From positions 78,994 to 90,242 of the forward strand of contig MELN01000020.1 of the NCBI GenBank assembly GCA_001768675.1: a DNA stretch of 11,249 bases, read 5' to 3'. A program made the position numbers and the translations under genes. This document shows positions 1-6,967 of this stretch, in pieces (positions within the stretch are counted from its first letter, which is position 1; each line of letters starts with the position of its first letter). The DNA is from Actinobacteria bacterium RBG_16_64_13 (GTDB lineage: Bacteria > Actinomycetota > Thermoleophilia > RBG-16-64-13). The notes beneath the pieces were generated by a model. The model saw only the letters and a list, made by a program, of their open reading frames with translations. It did not search any database and was not told where the DNA came from.

Positions 1-27
1 CCACGCCACAAGCAGCGGCAAGGTTAG
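1..27 (+). CDS. rpmJ: 50S ribosomal protein L36, C-terminal end (partial)
   Basis: The window opens in frame with eight codons reading PRHKQRQG followed by TAG. This is the usual C-terminus of bacterial L36, a small zinc-binding large-subunit protein. L36 normally sits directly before rpsM in this cluster, which is the position seen here. Only the tail is visible, so the zinc ligands upstream cannot be assessed. The stop codon overlaps the first bases of the palindromic element that fills the gap to rpsM. Confidence 0.85.
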   Translation, partial: PRHKQRQG

Positions 28-190
28 GAGGCTGCCGAATAATGAAGTCACGGCCATCAGTACGCACTGGGCGGCGCGATAGTTCGTCCTCGGTCACGCC
101 CGTAGCGCTGCTACGGACGCTCCCTGCGTCCTACTCTCGCGCTCGCCGATCGCGCCCTGACGGCGCAACTTCATCATTCAGCAGCCTACT
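26..190. repeat. 165-nt imperfect palindrome between rpmJ and rpsM
   Basis: The outer arms 26-48 and 168-190 are inverted repeats of 23 nt that match at 20 positions. Moving inward, 53-60 pairs with 157-164 (7 of 8), 73-80 pairs with 149-156 (8 of 8), and a central 7-bp hairpin pairs 100-106 with 110-116 around a 3-nt loop. The whole spacer could therefore fold into one long hairpin or cruciform. It begins in the rpmJ stop codon and ends just before the rpsM ribosome binding site. No clear target-site duplication flanks it. This architecture resembles ERIC-type or MITE-type intergenic palindromes, but a native mRNA processing or regulatory structure is also possible. The pairing is seen directly; the element class is inferred. 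Confidence 0.6.
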
Positions 191-206
191 GAGGCAGGAG
201 TAGCGT

Positions 207-584
207 ATGGCTCGTATCGCTGGTGTCACACTCCCCCGGGAGAAACGGATCGAGATCGGTCTGACGTACGTGTACGGAATCGGCCGGTCCGTATCAAATA
301 ATACCCTCAAAGCCGTGAAGATCGACCCGAACACGCACGTCAAAGACCTCACCGAGGACGAAGAGGTCCGCCTGCGCAGTTACATCGAAGACAACGTGAC
401 GGTCGAGGGTGATCTGCGGCGCGAGCGCAGCCAGAACATCAAGCGGCTCATGGAGATCGGTTGCTACCGGGGCATACGGCATCGGCGCGGCATGCCCGTC
501 CGCGGGCAGCGCACCAAGACCAACGCCCGGGTGCGCAAAGGACACAAACCGACCGTGGGCGTCAAGAAGAAGGTGCGGGTCTAG
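207..584 (+). CDS. rpsM: 30S ribosomal protein S13
   Basis: S13 sits in the head of the 30S subunit and contacts the P-site tRNA and the 50S subunit. The 125-residue product begins MARIAGV and has the family pattern throughout: the helix-two-turn-helix segment with YGIGR near residues 23-27, the IEDNVTVEGDLRRE region in the middle, and the basic tail with CYRGIRHRRGMPVRGQRTKTNAR from about residue 87. Length is normal. The ATG is preceded by AGGAG at 196-200 with a 6-nt spacer. It is the first complete gene of the rpsM-rpsK-rpsD-rpoA-rplQ run and lies directly downstream of the palindromic element, which could affect its mRNA structure or stability. Confidence 0.98.
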   Translation: MARIAGVTLPREKRIEIGLTYVYGIGRSVSNNTLKAVKIDPNTHVKDLTEDEEVRLRSYIEDNVTVEGDLRRERSQNIKRLMEIGCYRGIRHRRGMPVRGQRTKTNARVRKGHKPTVGVKKKVRV

Positions 585-631
585 CCCGACGGCGGCCTCG
601 CAAAGATATCTAGGGACGGAGAGCAAGAAAC

Positions 632-1039
632 ATGCCGAAACCGAAACGCACTACCGCCGGTCCGCGTGGGCGGCGCCGCAAGGTGCGGAAGAGCATCGCG
701 GTAGGCAATGCCTACATCAAGACGTCGTTCAACAACACCCTCGTCACACTTACGGACAAAGAGGGTAACGTGATCGCGTGGGCAAGCGCCGGGTCGGCGG
801 GTTTCAAGGGCTCGCGCAAGTCCACTCCCTTTGCCGCCCAGGTGACGGCGGAGAGGGCCGCTCGCGCGGGCATGGAACACGGTCTGCAGAAGGTGGACTG
901 CTACGTCAAAGGGCCGGGAAGCGGTCGGGAAACGGCCATCCGGTCTCTTCAGGCTACCGGCCTCGACGTGAGCTCGGTGAAAGACGTCACTCCCATACCT
1001 CACAACGGTTGCCGCCCCAAGAAGCGGCGCAGGGTCTAG
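632..1039 (+). CDS. rpsK: 30S ribosomal protein S11
   Basis: S11 is a platform protein of the 30S subunit that helps shape the mRNA exit channel. The 135-residue product has the expected basic N-terminus, the core IAVGNAYIKTSFNNTLVTLTD at about residues 21-41, the SAGSAGFKGSRKSTPFAAQ block at about 52-70, the VKGPGSGRETAIRSLQ motif near 92-107, and the C-terminal VTPIPHNGCRPKKRRRV signature. A GGAGAG sequence at 618-623 lies 8 nt before the ATG. The gene follows rpsM after 47 nt and precedes rpsD by 13 nt, so co-transcription is expected. Confidence 0.98.
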   Translation: MPKPKRTTAGPRGRRRKVRKSIAVGNAYIKTSFNNTLVTLTDKEGNVIAWASAGSAGFKGSRKSTPFAAQVTAERAARAGMEHGLQKVDCYVKGPGSGRETAIRSLQATGLDVSSVKDVTPIPHNGCRPKKRRRV

Positions 1040-1052
1040 GGGGGTAGGGAGC

Positions 1053-1679
1053 ATGGCCAGAGATACTTCCCCACAATGCAAGCAATGCCGACGCGAGGGC
1101 GAGAAGCTCCTCCTCAAAGGCGAGCGCTGTCTCACCGACAAATGCGGGGTCGATCGCCGCGCGTACCCTCCGGGCGAGCACGGCCGGGGCCGCAGGCGTA
1201 AGCAGTCGGAGTACCTCACCCAGTTGCGCGAGAAACAGAAGGCTCGCCGCTACTACGGGGTCCTCGAGGGACAGTTCCGCAACTACTACAAGACGGCCGC
1301 CCGGCAGCCGGGCGTCACCGGCGAGAACCTGTTGCGGTTGCTCGAAGTGCGGCTGGACAACGTGATCTACCGCCTGGGCTTCGGCGCCTCGCGCCGGCAG
1401 GCTAGGCAACTGGTCCGGCATGGCCACTTCACAGTGAACGGGCGGCGGGTGAACATCCCCTCGTACCGGGTCCGGCCGGAAGACTTGATCATCGCCGTGT
1501 TGGCCAGTGAGGGTCTGAAGGCGGTCATCGAGGACGCCACCGATCTCACGGCATCAGTGCCCGCCTGGTTGCAGGCGGACCACGACAACATGGTGGGCAA
1601 GGTCCTCCGTCTGCCTGAGCGGACAGATATCGACATCCCTATCCAGGAGTCCCTCATCGTCGAGTTGTACTCCAAGTAG
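1053..1679 (+). CDS. rpsD: 30S ribosomal protein S4, zinc-binding type
   Basis: S4 is a primary 16S rRNA binder that nucleates 30S assembly, and in several bacteria it is an autogenous repressor. The 208-residue product has four N-terminal cysteines at residues 9, 12, 26 and 31, the spacing of the zinc-ribbon (C+) form of S4. The AYPPGEHG motif follows at about residues 38-45, and an S4 RNA-binding domain covers roughly residues 95-155, starting LEVRLDNVIYRLGFG. An AGGGA site sits 2-7 nt before the ATG. Spacing to rpsK and rpoA is 13 and 18 nt. Loss of these cysteines is common in other lineages, so their presence helps narrow the organism but is not diagnostic. Confidence 0.98.
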   Translation: MARDTSPQCKQCRREGEKLLLKGERCLTDKCGVDRRAYPPGEHGRGRRRKQSEYLTQLREKQKARRYYGVLEGQFRNYYKTAARQPGVTGENLLRLLEVRLDNVIYRLGFGASRRQARQLVRHGHFTVNGRRVNIPSYRVRPEDLIIAVLASEGLKAVIEDATDLTASVPAWLQADHDNMVGKVLRLPERTDIDIPIQESLIVELYSK

Positions 1680-1697
1680 TCTTTTTAGGAGGGCCGC

Positions 1698-2633
1698 TTG
1701 CTAGACTTCGCCACCCCGCATAATGTCTACGAACCGGCCGGTGAGAACCGGGGCCGCTTCACTGTAGAGCCGCTGGCTCGCGGTTTCGGCTATACCTTCG
1801 GCAACCTACTCCGGCGGGTGCTGCTCTCTTCGCTGGAGGGAGCTGCCATCTCGGCGGTGAAGATCTCCGGGGTCGAGCATGAGTTCTCAACCGTGCCTCA
1901 CGTCAAGGAAGATGTCACCGACATAATCCTCAACCTTAAGAAGACCGTCTTCGTGCTGCACGGCGAAGCCGATGAGCATGAAGTCATGCTTGTGAAGGAC
2001 GGTCCCGGGGAGATCACGGCGGGCGACATCGATCTGCCTGCGGCCGTCGAGGTGATGAACCCCGCGGCCTATGTCGGAACCCTCGAGGATGGCGGTCGTC
2101 TTGAGATGCGGCTGACCGTCAGGCGGGGCCGCGGCTATGTGTCGGCCGACGACAACAAGCGTCCGGGAACGGCTTTGGGGGTCATCCCCATCGACTCGAT
2201 CTTCTCGCCGGTAACACGGGTGGCCTACAGCGTAGAGCCCGCGAGGGTCGGGCAACGCACCGACTTCGATAAACTCACGCTGGAAGTGGAGACCAACGGC
2301 GCCGTTGATCCGCGGACGGCCGTTTCACTTGCGGCATCGCTGGTCCGCGACGAGCTCGGGCAGATCTTCTTGGTCGACGTCGATGATTACGCGACGGAGC
2401 GTCCAGTCGAGGCAGCCGAAGGGCCCGAGCCCGAGGACGACATGCTTATCGACGACCTCGATCTCGGAGTCCGGTCTTTGAATTGTCTGAAGCGCGAAGG
2501 GATCGAGACCGTCGGAGATCTCATCGCAAAGTCGGAGCAGGAGCTCATGTGCATCCCCAACTTCGGCCGCAAGAGCCTGGACGAGGTGCGCGAGCGTCTT
2601 GAGAAGAACAACCTGAAGCTTAGAGGAGAGTAG
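1698..2633 (+). CDS. rpoA: DNA-directed RNA polymerase subunit alpha
   Basis: The alpha subunit dimerises to scaffold beta and beta-prime, and its C-terminal domain contacts UP elements and activators. The 311-residue product has the N-terminal dimerisation domain, including GFGYTFGNLLRRVLLSS at about residues 29-45, an acidic linker near 235-250, and a helix-hairpin-helix C-terminal domain from about 247. In that domain VRSLNCLK and PNFGRKSL place Arg259, Asn262 and Lys292 at the positions that bind DNA in E. coli alpha (Arg265, Asn268, Lys298). The start is TTG, supported by a strong AGGAGGG at 1687-1693, 4 nt upstream; the following residues LDFATP fit the family N-terminus. The gene ends 1 nt before rplQ, which suggests coupled translation. 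Confidence 0.97.
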   Translation: MLDFATPHNVYEPAGENRGRFTVEPLARGFGYTFGNLLRRVLLSSLEGAAISAVKISGVEHEFSTVPHVKEDVTDIILNLKKTVFVLHGEADEHEVMLVKDGPGEITAGDIDLPAAVEVMNPAAYVGTLEDGGRLEMRLTVRRGRGYVSADDNKRPGTALGVIPIDSIFSPVTRVAYSVEPARVGQRTDFDKLTLEVETNGAVDPRTAVSLAASLVRDELGQIFLVDVDDYATERPVEAAEGPEPEDDMLIDDLDLGVRSLNCLKREGIETVGDLIAKSEQELMCIPNFGRKSLDEVRERLEKNNLKLRGE

Positions 2634-2634
2634 C

Positions 2635-2985
2635 GTGAGGCACCAGAGAAAAGGAAGACGGTTCGGTATGCAGCCGGATCATCGCCGGCAGATGCTGGCG
2701 AACCTTGCCTGCTCTGTGCTCGAGCATGAGCGCATCAAGACCACCGAGGCTCGAGCCAAAGAGGTGAAACCCATCGTGGAGAAGATGATCACCATGGGCA
2801 AAGCCGGGGACCTCAATTCGCGGCGCACGGCCATCAGCCAGTTGCGCAACAAGCAGATCTCGTACAAGCTCTTCAACGAGATCGCTCCCAAGTACGCCGA
2901 CCGCCCGGGTGGCTACACGCGCATCATCAAGCTGGGTCCCCGGCTGGGCGACGCTGCCGAGATGGTATACCTGGAGCTGGTCTAA
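2635..2985 (+). CDS. rplQ: 50S ribosomal protein L17
   Basis: L17 lies near the peptide exit tunnel of the 50S subunit. The 116-residue product reads RHQRKGRRFGMQPDHRRQMLANLA from the start, then a conserved IKTTEARAKEVKPIVEKMIT block and ends GYTRIIKLGPRLGDAAEMVYLELV. This is the short bacterial form without an added C-terminal tail. It starts with GTG, 1 nt after the rpoA stop; the GAGGAG that serves it lies inside the rpoA 3' end (2623-2628). A terminator hairpin follows 72 nt downstream, so this is probably the last gene of the main ribosomal transcript. Confidence 0.97.
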   Translation: MRHQRKGRRFGMQPDHRRQMLANLACSVLEHERIKTTEARAKEVKPIVEKMITMGKAGDLNSRRTAISQLRNKQISYKLFNEIAPKYADRPGGYTRIIKLGPRLGDAAEMVYLELV

Positions 2986-3056
2986 AGCCCGCGAGCAGGC
3001 CCGCCCGGCGTGAGCTCGTCGGCCAGGGCTACACTCTGAAACGACCGATTGGCCTG

Positions 3057-3091
3057 TGCCGGTTCCCTAGGGGTTCCGGCATTTGCTTTTT
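3057..3091 (+). terminator. Probable intrinsic terminator after rplQ
   Basis: TGCCGG at 3057-3062 pairs perfectly with CCGGCA at 3076-3081. Inside, a TT/TT internal loop is followed by CCC/GGG pairing around a TAG loop. The stem is followed at once by TTTGCTTTTT (3082-3091). This is the normal form of a Rho-independent terminator for the + strand. It separates rplQ from truA, so truA and the gene coupled to it either rely on read-through or have a promoter I could not identify. Confidence 0.6.
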
Positions 3092-3094
3092 AGG

Positions 3095-3115
3095 GCGCCG
3101 GCGAAAGACCGGCGC
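3095..3115 (+). other. 7-bp GC hairpin in truA leader
   Basis: GCGCCGG (3095-3101) and CCGGCGC (3109-3115) are a perfect inverted repeat around a 7-nt loop, 23 nt before the truA start. It has no T tract after it, so it is not a terminator. It may stabilise the 5' end of a truA transcript made downstream of the terminator. Function is unknown. Confidence 0.4.
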
Positions 3116-3138
3116 GGAGCGACAAGCCGGAGGCCGGT

Positions 3139-3960
3139 GTGGAGCGCAACCACCGCATGGAACTGCAGTACGACGGCACCGGGCTGCATGGGTGGGCCAA
3201 GCAGAATGGAACGCCCACTGTGGAAGGGTGCCTGGAGACGGCTCTGATGACCGTGCTTGGTTCGGCACCAGCGCTCCGCGTGGCCGGGCGGACTGACGCG
3301 GGTGTGCATGCCCGGCGGCAGGTGGCGAGCCTCCGCCTTCCCGCGGGCATCGACGTGGTCGGACTGACCGGCTCCCTGAACGCCCTCACACCGCCCGGCA
3401 TCGTGGTCACCCGGATCACACGCGCTCCCGAGGCGTTCGACGCGCGCAAAGACGCCCGCAGCCGTACTTACAGGTACTACATGTCGACGTCGCCAGGAGT
3501 GTCGCCGTTTTGGAGCCGGTATTGCTGGCAGGCGCCAAGAGGGATCGACCCGGCCTCGCTACGAGCCGGGGCGGCTCGTGTCGTCGGGCGCCACGACTTC
3601 ACCGCCTTCACGCCCACCGAGACCGGGCACACCTTCTTCAATCGCCTGGTACTCCGCTGCGGGTGGAAGAGGGTCCGCGAAGGACTTGCGACGGGACGGC
3701 CCGGTGCTGTGGGGATGCTCTATCTCGAGATCGAGGCCGACGCCTTTCTCAGACACATGGTTCGGAGCTTGGTCGGGACTATGGTCGAGGTGGCCCTGGG
3801 GAAACGCAGACCGAGCGACTTTGAACGGCTGCTTGCGGGCGCGCCTCGGGAGGCCGCGGGAACGACCGCGCCCGCCCATGGCCTATTCTTGTGGGACGTG
3901 CGGTACCGGCCGACAGGCCTGACTCGTGCGGCATCTCCGACTGACGAGGAGCGGGATTGA
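3139..3960 (+). CDS. truA: tRNA pseudouridine(38-40) synthase TruA
   Basis: TruA converts uridines 38-40 in the tRNA anticodon stem-loop to pseudouridine. The 273-residue product has the catalytic motif AGRTDAGVHA, with the nucleophile at Asp53. It also has RSRTYRYYM near residue 108, the HDFTAFTP segment near 152, and the C-terminal dimer and active-site helix FLRHMVRSLVGTMVEVALG near 201. The GTG start is supported by GGAGG at 3129-3133 with a 5-nt spacer. Location after rplQ is typical of this ribosomal cluster. Its stop codon overlaps the TTG start of the next gene (TTGA, 3957-3960). That unusual coupling ties a housekeeping tRNA-modification gene to a molybdoenzyme. Confidence 0.95.
   Translation: MERNHRMELQYDGTGLHGWAKQNGTPTVEGCLETALMTVLGSAPALRVAGRTDAGVHARRQVASLRLPAGIDVVGLTGSLNALTPPGIVVTRITRAPEAFDARKDARSRTYRYYMSTSPGVSPFWSRYCWQAPRGIDPASLRAGAARVVGRHDFTAFTPTETGHTFFNRLVLRCGWKRVREGLATGRPGAVGMLYLEIEADAFLRHMVRSLVGTMVEVALGKRRPSDFERLLAGAPREAAGTTAPAHGLFLWDVRYRPTGLTRAASPTDEERD
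3946..3951 (+). promoter_or_regulatory. Shine-Dalgarno site that fixes the TTG start of the fused molybdoenzyme
   Basis: GAGGAG ends 5 nt before the TTG at 3957, inside the last codons of truA. This spacing and the 4-nt stop/start overlap support TTG3957 as the true start. The next attractive start, ATG at 4365 (residue 137), aligns with the usual N-terminus of AthL-type proteins but has no good ribosome binding site. The N-terminal extension is therefore probably translated. Confidence 0.65.
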
Positions 3961-6953
3961 ACGACAGCTTGGTTGCCAAGATCCGGTTCACCGTGAGCTT
4001 GTGGGGCCTCGGAGTGCTCCTAAGGATCCAGGCGAGGAGGTACCCGGCCTACCGGGAGCAACTGCGGCGAGAGGATCTCACGGCGCAAGTGCGGCTACAC
4101 GACGGCTCGCAAGGGCGCTACTTCACGTTGAGAAAGGGGCGGGTGTCGTCCAACAGGGGCATTCATCCTCACCCGGACGTGACGATGGTCTTCCGCGATG
4201 CCGCCATCGCCGCGCGCATCATCCGTCCGAAACGGGACCGGCTCGAGTTTCTCAACGCGGCCAAGAACTCTCAACTCGAGCTTCAGGGCCCTGGCCGCTT
4301 GGTCACTCATTTCAGCGATGCCCTCACCGGCCTGTTCTCCGCCGGATGGACTTTCGGCACCGTGATGCCCGGCGGGGTGGTGCGGTACACCAGTAACACC
4401 AACGGCGGCCCGGTCTTCGTCTATGTGAAACAGGGCAAGATCCTTCGCATCACGCCTATCGTGTTCGACGATACGGATGCGCAGCCCTGGACAGTGCACG
4501 CCCGGGGTAAGAGCTTCACCCCGCCCAGGAAGACGACGGTGAGTCCACACACCTTGAGCTGGAAGTCACTCGTCTATTCGCCCGATCGGATCCTTCATCC
4601 GCTCAAACGAGTGGACTACGATCCAAGCGGCGAGCGTAACCCCCAGAACCGGGGCATCTCCGGCTATGAGCGCGTCACGTGGGACGAAGCCCTGGATCTG
4701 GTCGCGGGGGAGATCAGACGGATGAAGCGTGACTACGGGCCTGGCGCGATCATGAGCGGAGCCGGCTCGCATCACACCTGGGGCGCCATCGGTTACTGGC
4801 TGTCGGCCCGTTTCCGCTTTCTCCACTCGATCGGGTGGACTCCGGTCGTCAGCAATCCCGATAGCTGGGAAGGCTGGTTCTGGGGAGCGGTGCATCATTG
4901 GGGTCAGAGCGGCCGTTTGGGAGGCGGGGAGACCTACGGCACGGTGGAGGATTGCCTGCAGAACGCGGAGATGCTGGTGTTCTGGTCGAGCGACCCCGAA
5001 GCCACGAGCGGCATCTACGGAGCCCAGGAGGGAACCGTCCGCCGCCTGTGGCTCAAGGACCTGGGCATCCCGCTGGTCCACATCGATCCCTTTTTCAACC
5101 ACACCGCGGCCTGGCTCGGCGGCAAGTGGCTGGCGCCACGTCCGGGGACCGACAGCGCTCTGGTGCTGGCGATCGCGCACGTCTGGATCACGGAGGATCT
5201 CTACGACAAGGAGTACGTGTCCGAACGGACCGTCGGATTCGATCGATGGAAGGGTTACGTGCTGGGTGAGGACGACGGGGTCCCCAAGACCCCCGAGTGG
5301 CAGGAGGCTGAGACCGGAGTACCGGCGAGGGACGTGCGGGTGCTGGCGCGTGAGTGGGGGAGCAAGCGGACGTATCTCTCCCCGGGCGGCTTCGTGGGCT
5401 TCGGCGGAGCCTGTCGGACGGCGACCGGCACGGATTGGGCGCGCGGTCTGGTCTGTCTGATGGCCATGCAAGGCCTTGGCAAACCCGGGATCAACATGGG
5501 CTGTCTGCAGCAGGGGACCCCTGTCGAGACTCATTTCTACTTCCCCGGCTACGCCGAAGGCGGCATGTCGGGCGATCTGGAGTTCACCGCCCAGGCCATC
5601 CAGCTCTATCAGCGGATGCCTCAGCTGATCAGCATGAACCCCGTCGCCCAAGGCGTCCCTCGTCTGAAGATCCCTGAAGCGATACTCGAGGGTCATGCCG
5701 ACGGCTATGTAAGCGATCCTAGAGCGATCGACAGGCAGTTCCTCAAGTTCGGCTATCCTACGCCGGGTCACGCCCCCGTCAGGATGTACTACAAGTACGG
5801 GGGGTCGCATTTCGGGACCATGGTCGACACCAACCGCTATGCGCGGATGTACGCGTCGGAGAACTTGGAGTTCGTGGTCAACCAGTCCATCTGGTTCGAG
5901 GGCGAGGCCCGTTTCGCCGACGTCATCCTGCCGGCCTGCACGAGCTTCGAACGCTGGGACATCAGCGAATTCGCCAACGCGGGAGCCATCGCCGAACACT
6001 CCTACACCCAGTGCAACCACCGCGTGGCGGTGATGCAGCACAAGTGCATCGAGCCCCTGGGGGAATCCAAATCGGACTTCCAGATCTTCCTGGCTCTAGC
6101 CGAGCGGCTGGGGCTGGGCGCTGTGTTCGCGGAGGGTAGCAGTGAGCTTGATTGGTGCCAGAGGCTGTTCGAGGCCACCGACCTGCCCAAGGTAACGTCG
6201 TGGAAGAAGTTCCTGAAGAAGGGCTACTACGTCATCCCGCCTCCGCGCGAGGAACTACGCGACCCAGTGTCGTACCGCTGGTTCGCCGAAGGCCGGCCCA
6301 AGGACACCCCGGAGCTGACCCCGGTGCCCGCGGACTACACCGAGGAGTGGCGCCGGGGGCTGCAGACCCAGTCGGGCAAGCTGGAATTCGAGTCGTCAAG
6401 TCTCAAGCGATTCGACCCCGACGATCCCGAGCGCCCGCCCATCATGACCTACCGCGGGTCATGGGAGGGGCCGCACACGGCCGATCTGTTCGCTCGTTAC
6501 CCGCTGCAGCTGGTGACACCCCACGCACGCTACTCCTTCCATACCCACCATGACGGCAAGCATGGGGCGCTGAACGACGTTGCCGACCACCGCGTGTTGC
6601 TCGACGGCCATCACTATTGGATCGCGCGCATCAACCCTGTGGACGCTGAGGCCCGGGGGATCAGGGACCGCGATCTCGTCCGCCTCTTCAACGATCGCGG
6701 CGGCGTCATCTGCGCCGCCCGCCTCACCCATCGCATACGGCCCGGGGTTGTCCACTCCTACGAGTCGTCGGCTATCTATGAGCCGCTGGGCGCTCCCGGG
6801 CACTCGGACGATCGCGGCGGATGCGTGAACATCCTCACCCCCAGCCGCATGATGATCGAGCGTTCCCATGCGATGGCGGCAAACTCGTGTCTGATCCAGG
6901 TGGAGAGATGGGCCCCGCGGAACGGGGCCCGGTGCCCAGCCGAAGGGCTGTGA
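3957..6953 (+). CDS. Transhydroxylase-like molybdopterin oxidoreductase with N-terminal SCP2-like domain
   Basis: This 998-residue protein belongs to the bis-MGD molybdoenzyme (DMSO reductase) family. Residues 137 to the end align along their length with AthL, the large subunit of pyrogallol-phloroglucinol transhydroxylase. Key positions, using P. acidigallici numbering from memory, are the Mo-ligand serine in NPDSWEGW (Ser303 = Ser175), the adjacent Asp302 (Asp174), His272 (His144) and Tyr532 in PGYAEGG (Tyr404). Two neighbouring positions differ: Trp281 where AthL has Arg153, and Phe482 where it has Trp354. The C-terminal pterin-binding domain spans about 848-985. Residues 1-130 form an added domain. 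It starts with a hydrophobic helix (11-24), then a VRLHDGS...YFTLRKG...PDVTMVF...LELQGPG...F pattern like SCP2 carrier domains. There is no N-terminal iron-sulfur cysteine motif and no twin-arginine signal, so it should be cytoplasmic. The substrate is unknown; an aromatic or phenolic compound is an inference. Confidence 0.85.
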   Translation: MNDSLVAKIRFTVSLWGLGVLLRIQARRYPAYREQLRREDLTAQVRLHDGSQGRYFTLRKGRVSSNRGIHPHPDVTMVFRDAAIAARIIRPKRDRLEFLNAAKNSQLELQGPGRLVTHFSDALTGLFSAGWTFGTVMPGGVVRYTSNTNGGPVFVYVKQGKILRITPIVFDDTDAQPWTVHARGKSFTPPRKTTVSPHTLSWKSLVYSPDRILHPLKRVDYDPSGERNPQNRGISGYERVTWDEALDLVAGEIRRMKRDYGPGAIMSGAGSHHTWGAIGYWLSARFRFLHSIGWTPVVSNPDSWEGWFWGAVHHWGQSGRLGGGETYGTVEDCLQNAEMLVFWSSDPEATSGIYGAQEGTVRRLWLKDLGIPLVHIDPFFNHTAAWLGGKWLAPRPGTDSALVLAIAHVWITEDLYDKEYVSERTVGFDRWKGYVLGEDDGVPKTPEWQEAETGVPARDVRVLAREWGSKRTYLSPGGFVGFGGACRTATGTDWARGLVCLMAMQGLGKPGINMGCLQQGTPVETHFYFPGYAEGGMSGDLEFTAQAIQLYQRMPQLISMNPVAQGVPRLKIPEAILEGHADGYVSDPRAIDRQFLKFGYPTPGHAPVRMYYKYGGSHFGTMVDTNRYARMYASENLEFVVNQSIWFEGEARFADVILPACTSFERWDISEFANAGAIAEHSYTQCNHRVAVMQHKCIEPLGESKSDFQIFLALAERLGLGAVFAEGSSELDWCQRLFEATDLPKVTSWKKFLKKGYYVIPPPREELRDPVSYRWFAEGRPKDTPELTPVPADYTEEWRRGLQTQSGKLEFESSSLKRFDPDDPERPPIMTYRGSWEGPHTADLFARYPLQLVTPHARYSFHTHHDGKHGALNDVADHRVLLDGHHYWIARINPVDAEARGIRDRDLVRLFNDRGGVICAARLTHRIRPGVVHSYESSAIYEPLGAPGHSDDRGGCVNILTPSRMMIERSHAMAANSCLIQVERWAPRNGARCPAEGL

Positions 6954-6967
6954 CCTCCGGCGGGAGG
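6910..6967. other. Hairpins at the convergent junction of the two molybdoenzyme genes
   Basis: GGGCCCC (6910-6916) pairs perfectly with GGGGCCC (6924-6930) within the last codons of the + strand gene. CCTCC (6954-6958) pairs with GGAGG (6963-6967), and this second stem fills the 14-nt gap between the two stop codons almost exactly. Neither has a T tract on either strand. They may slow or stop opposing transcripts, but they are not standard intrinsic terminators. Confidence 0.35.

Noticed and set aside
581..1219. Open frame on the - strand (212 codons)
   Set aside because: It overlaps rpsK and rpsD, which are certain, and its translation is Arg/Pro/Ser-rich with no family pattern.
1682..1686. 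T run after rpsD as a terminator
   Set aside because: No stem precedes it, and the rpoA ribosome binding site begins directly after. The genes should be co-transcribed.
3987..4028. Hydrophobic N-terminal stretch of the fused molybdoenzyme as a signal peptide or Tat signal
   Set aside because: There is no twin-arginine motif and no cleavage site pattern. The stretch is followed directly by charged residues and fits the first helix of an SCP2-like domain. Membrane contact by this helix is not excluded.
4566..6041. Long open frame on the - strand (491 codons)
   Set aside because: It is antisense to the fused molybdoenzyme, which has clear family matches over the same stretch. The product is compositionally odd and has no recognisable domain. 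Long shadow frames are common in GC-rich genes.
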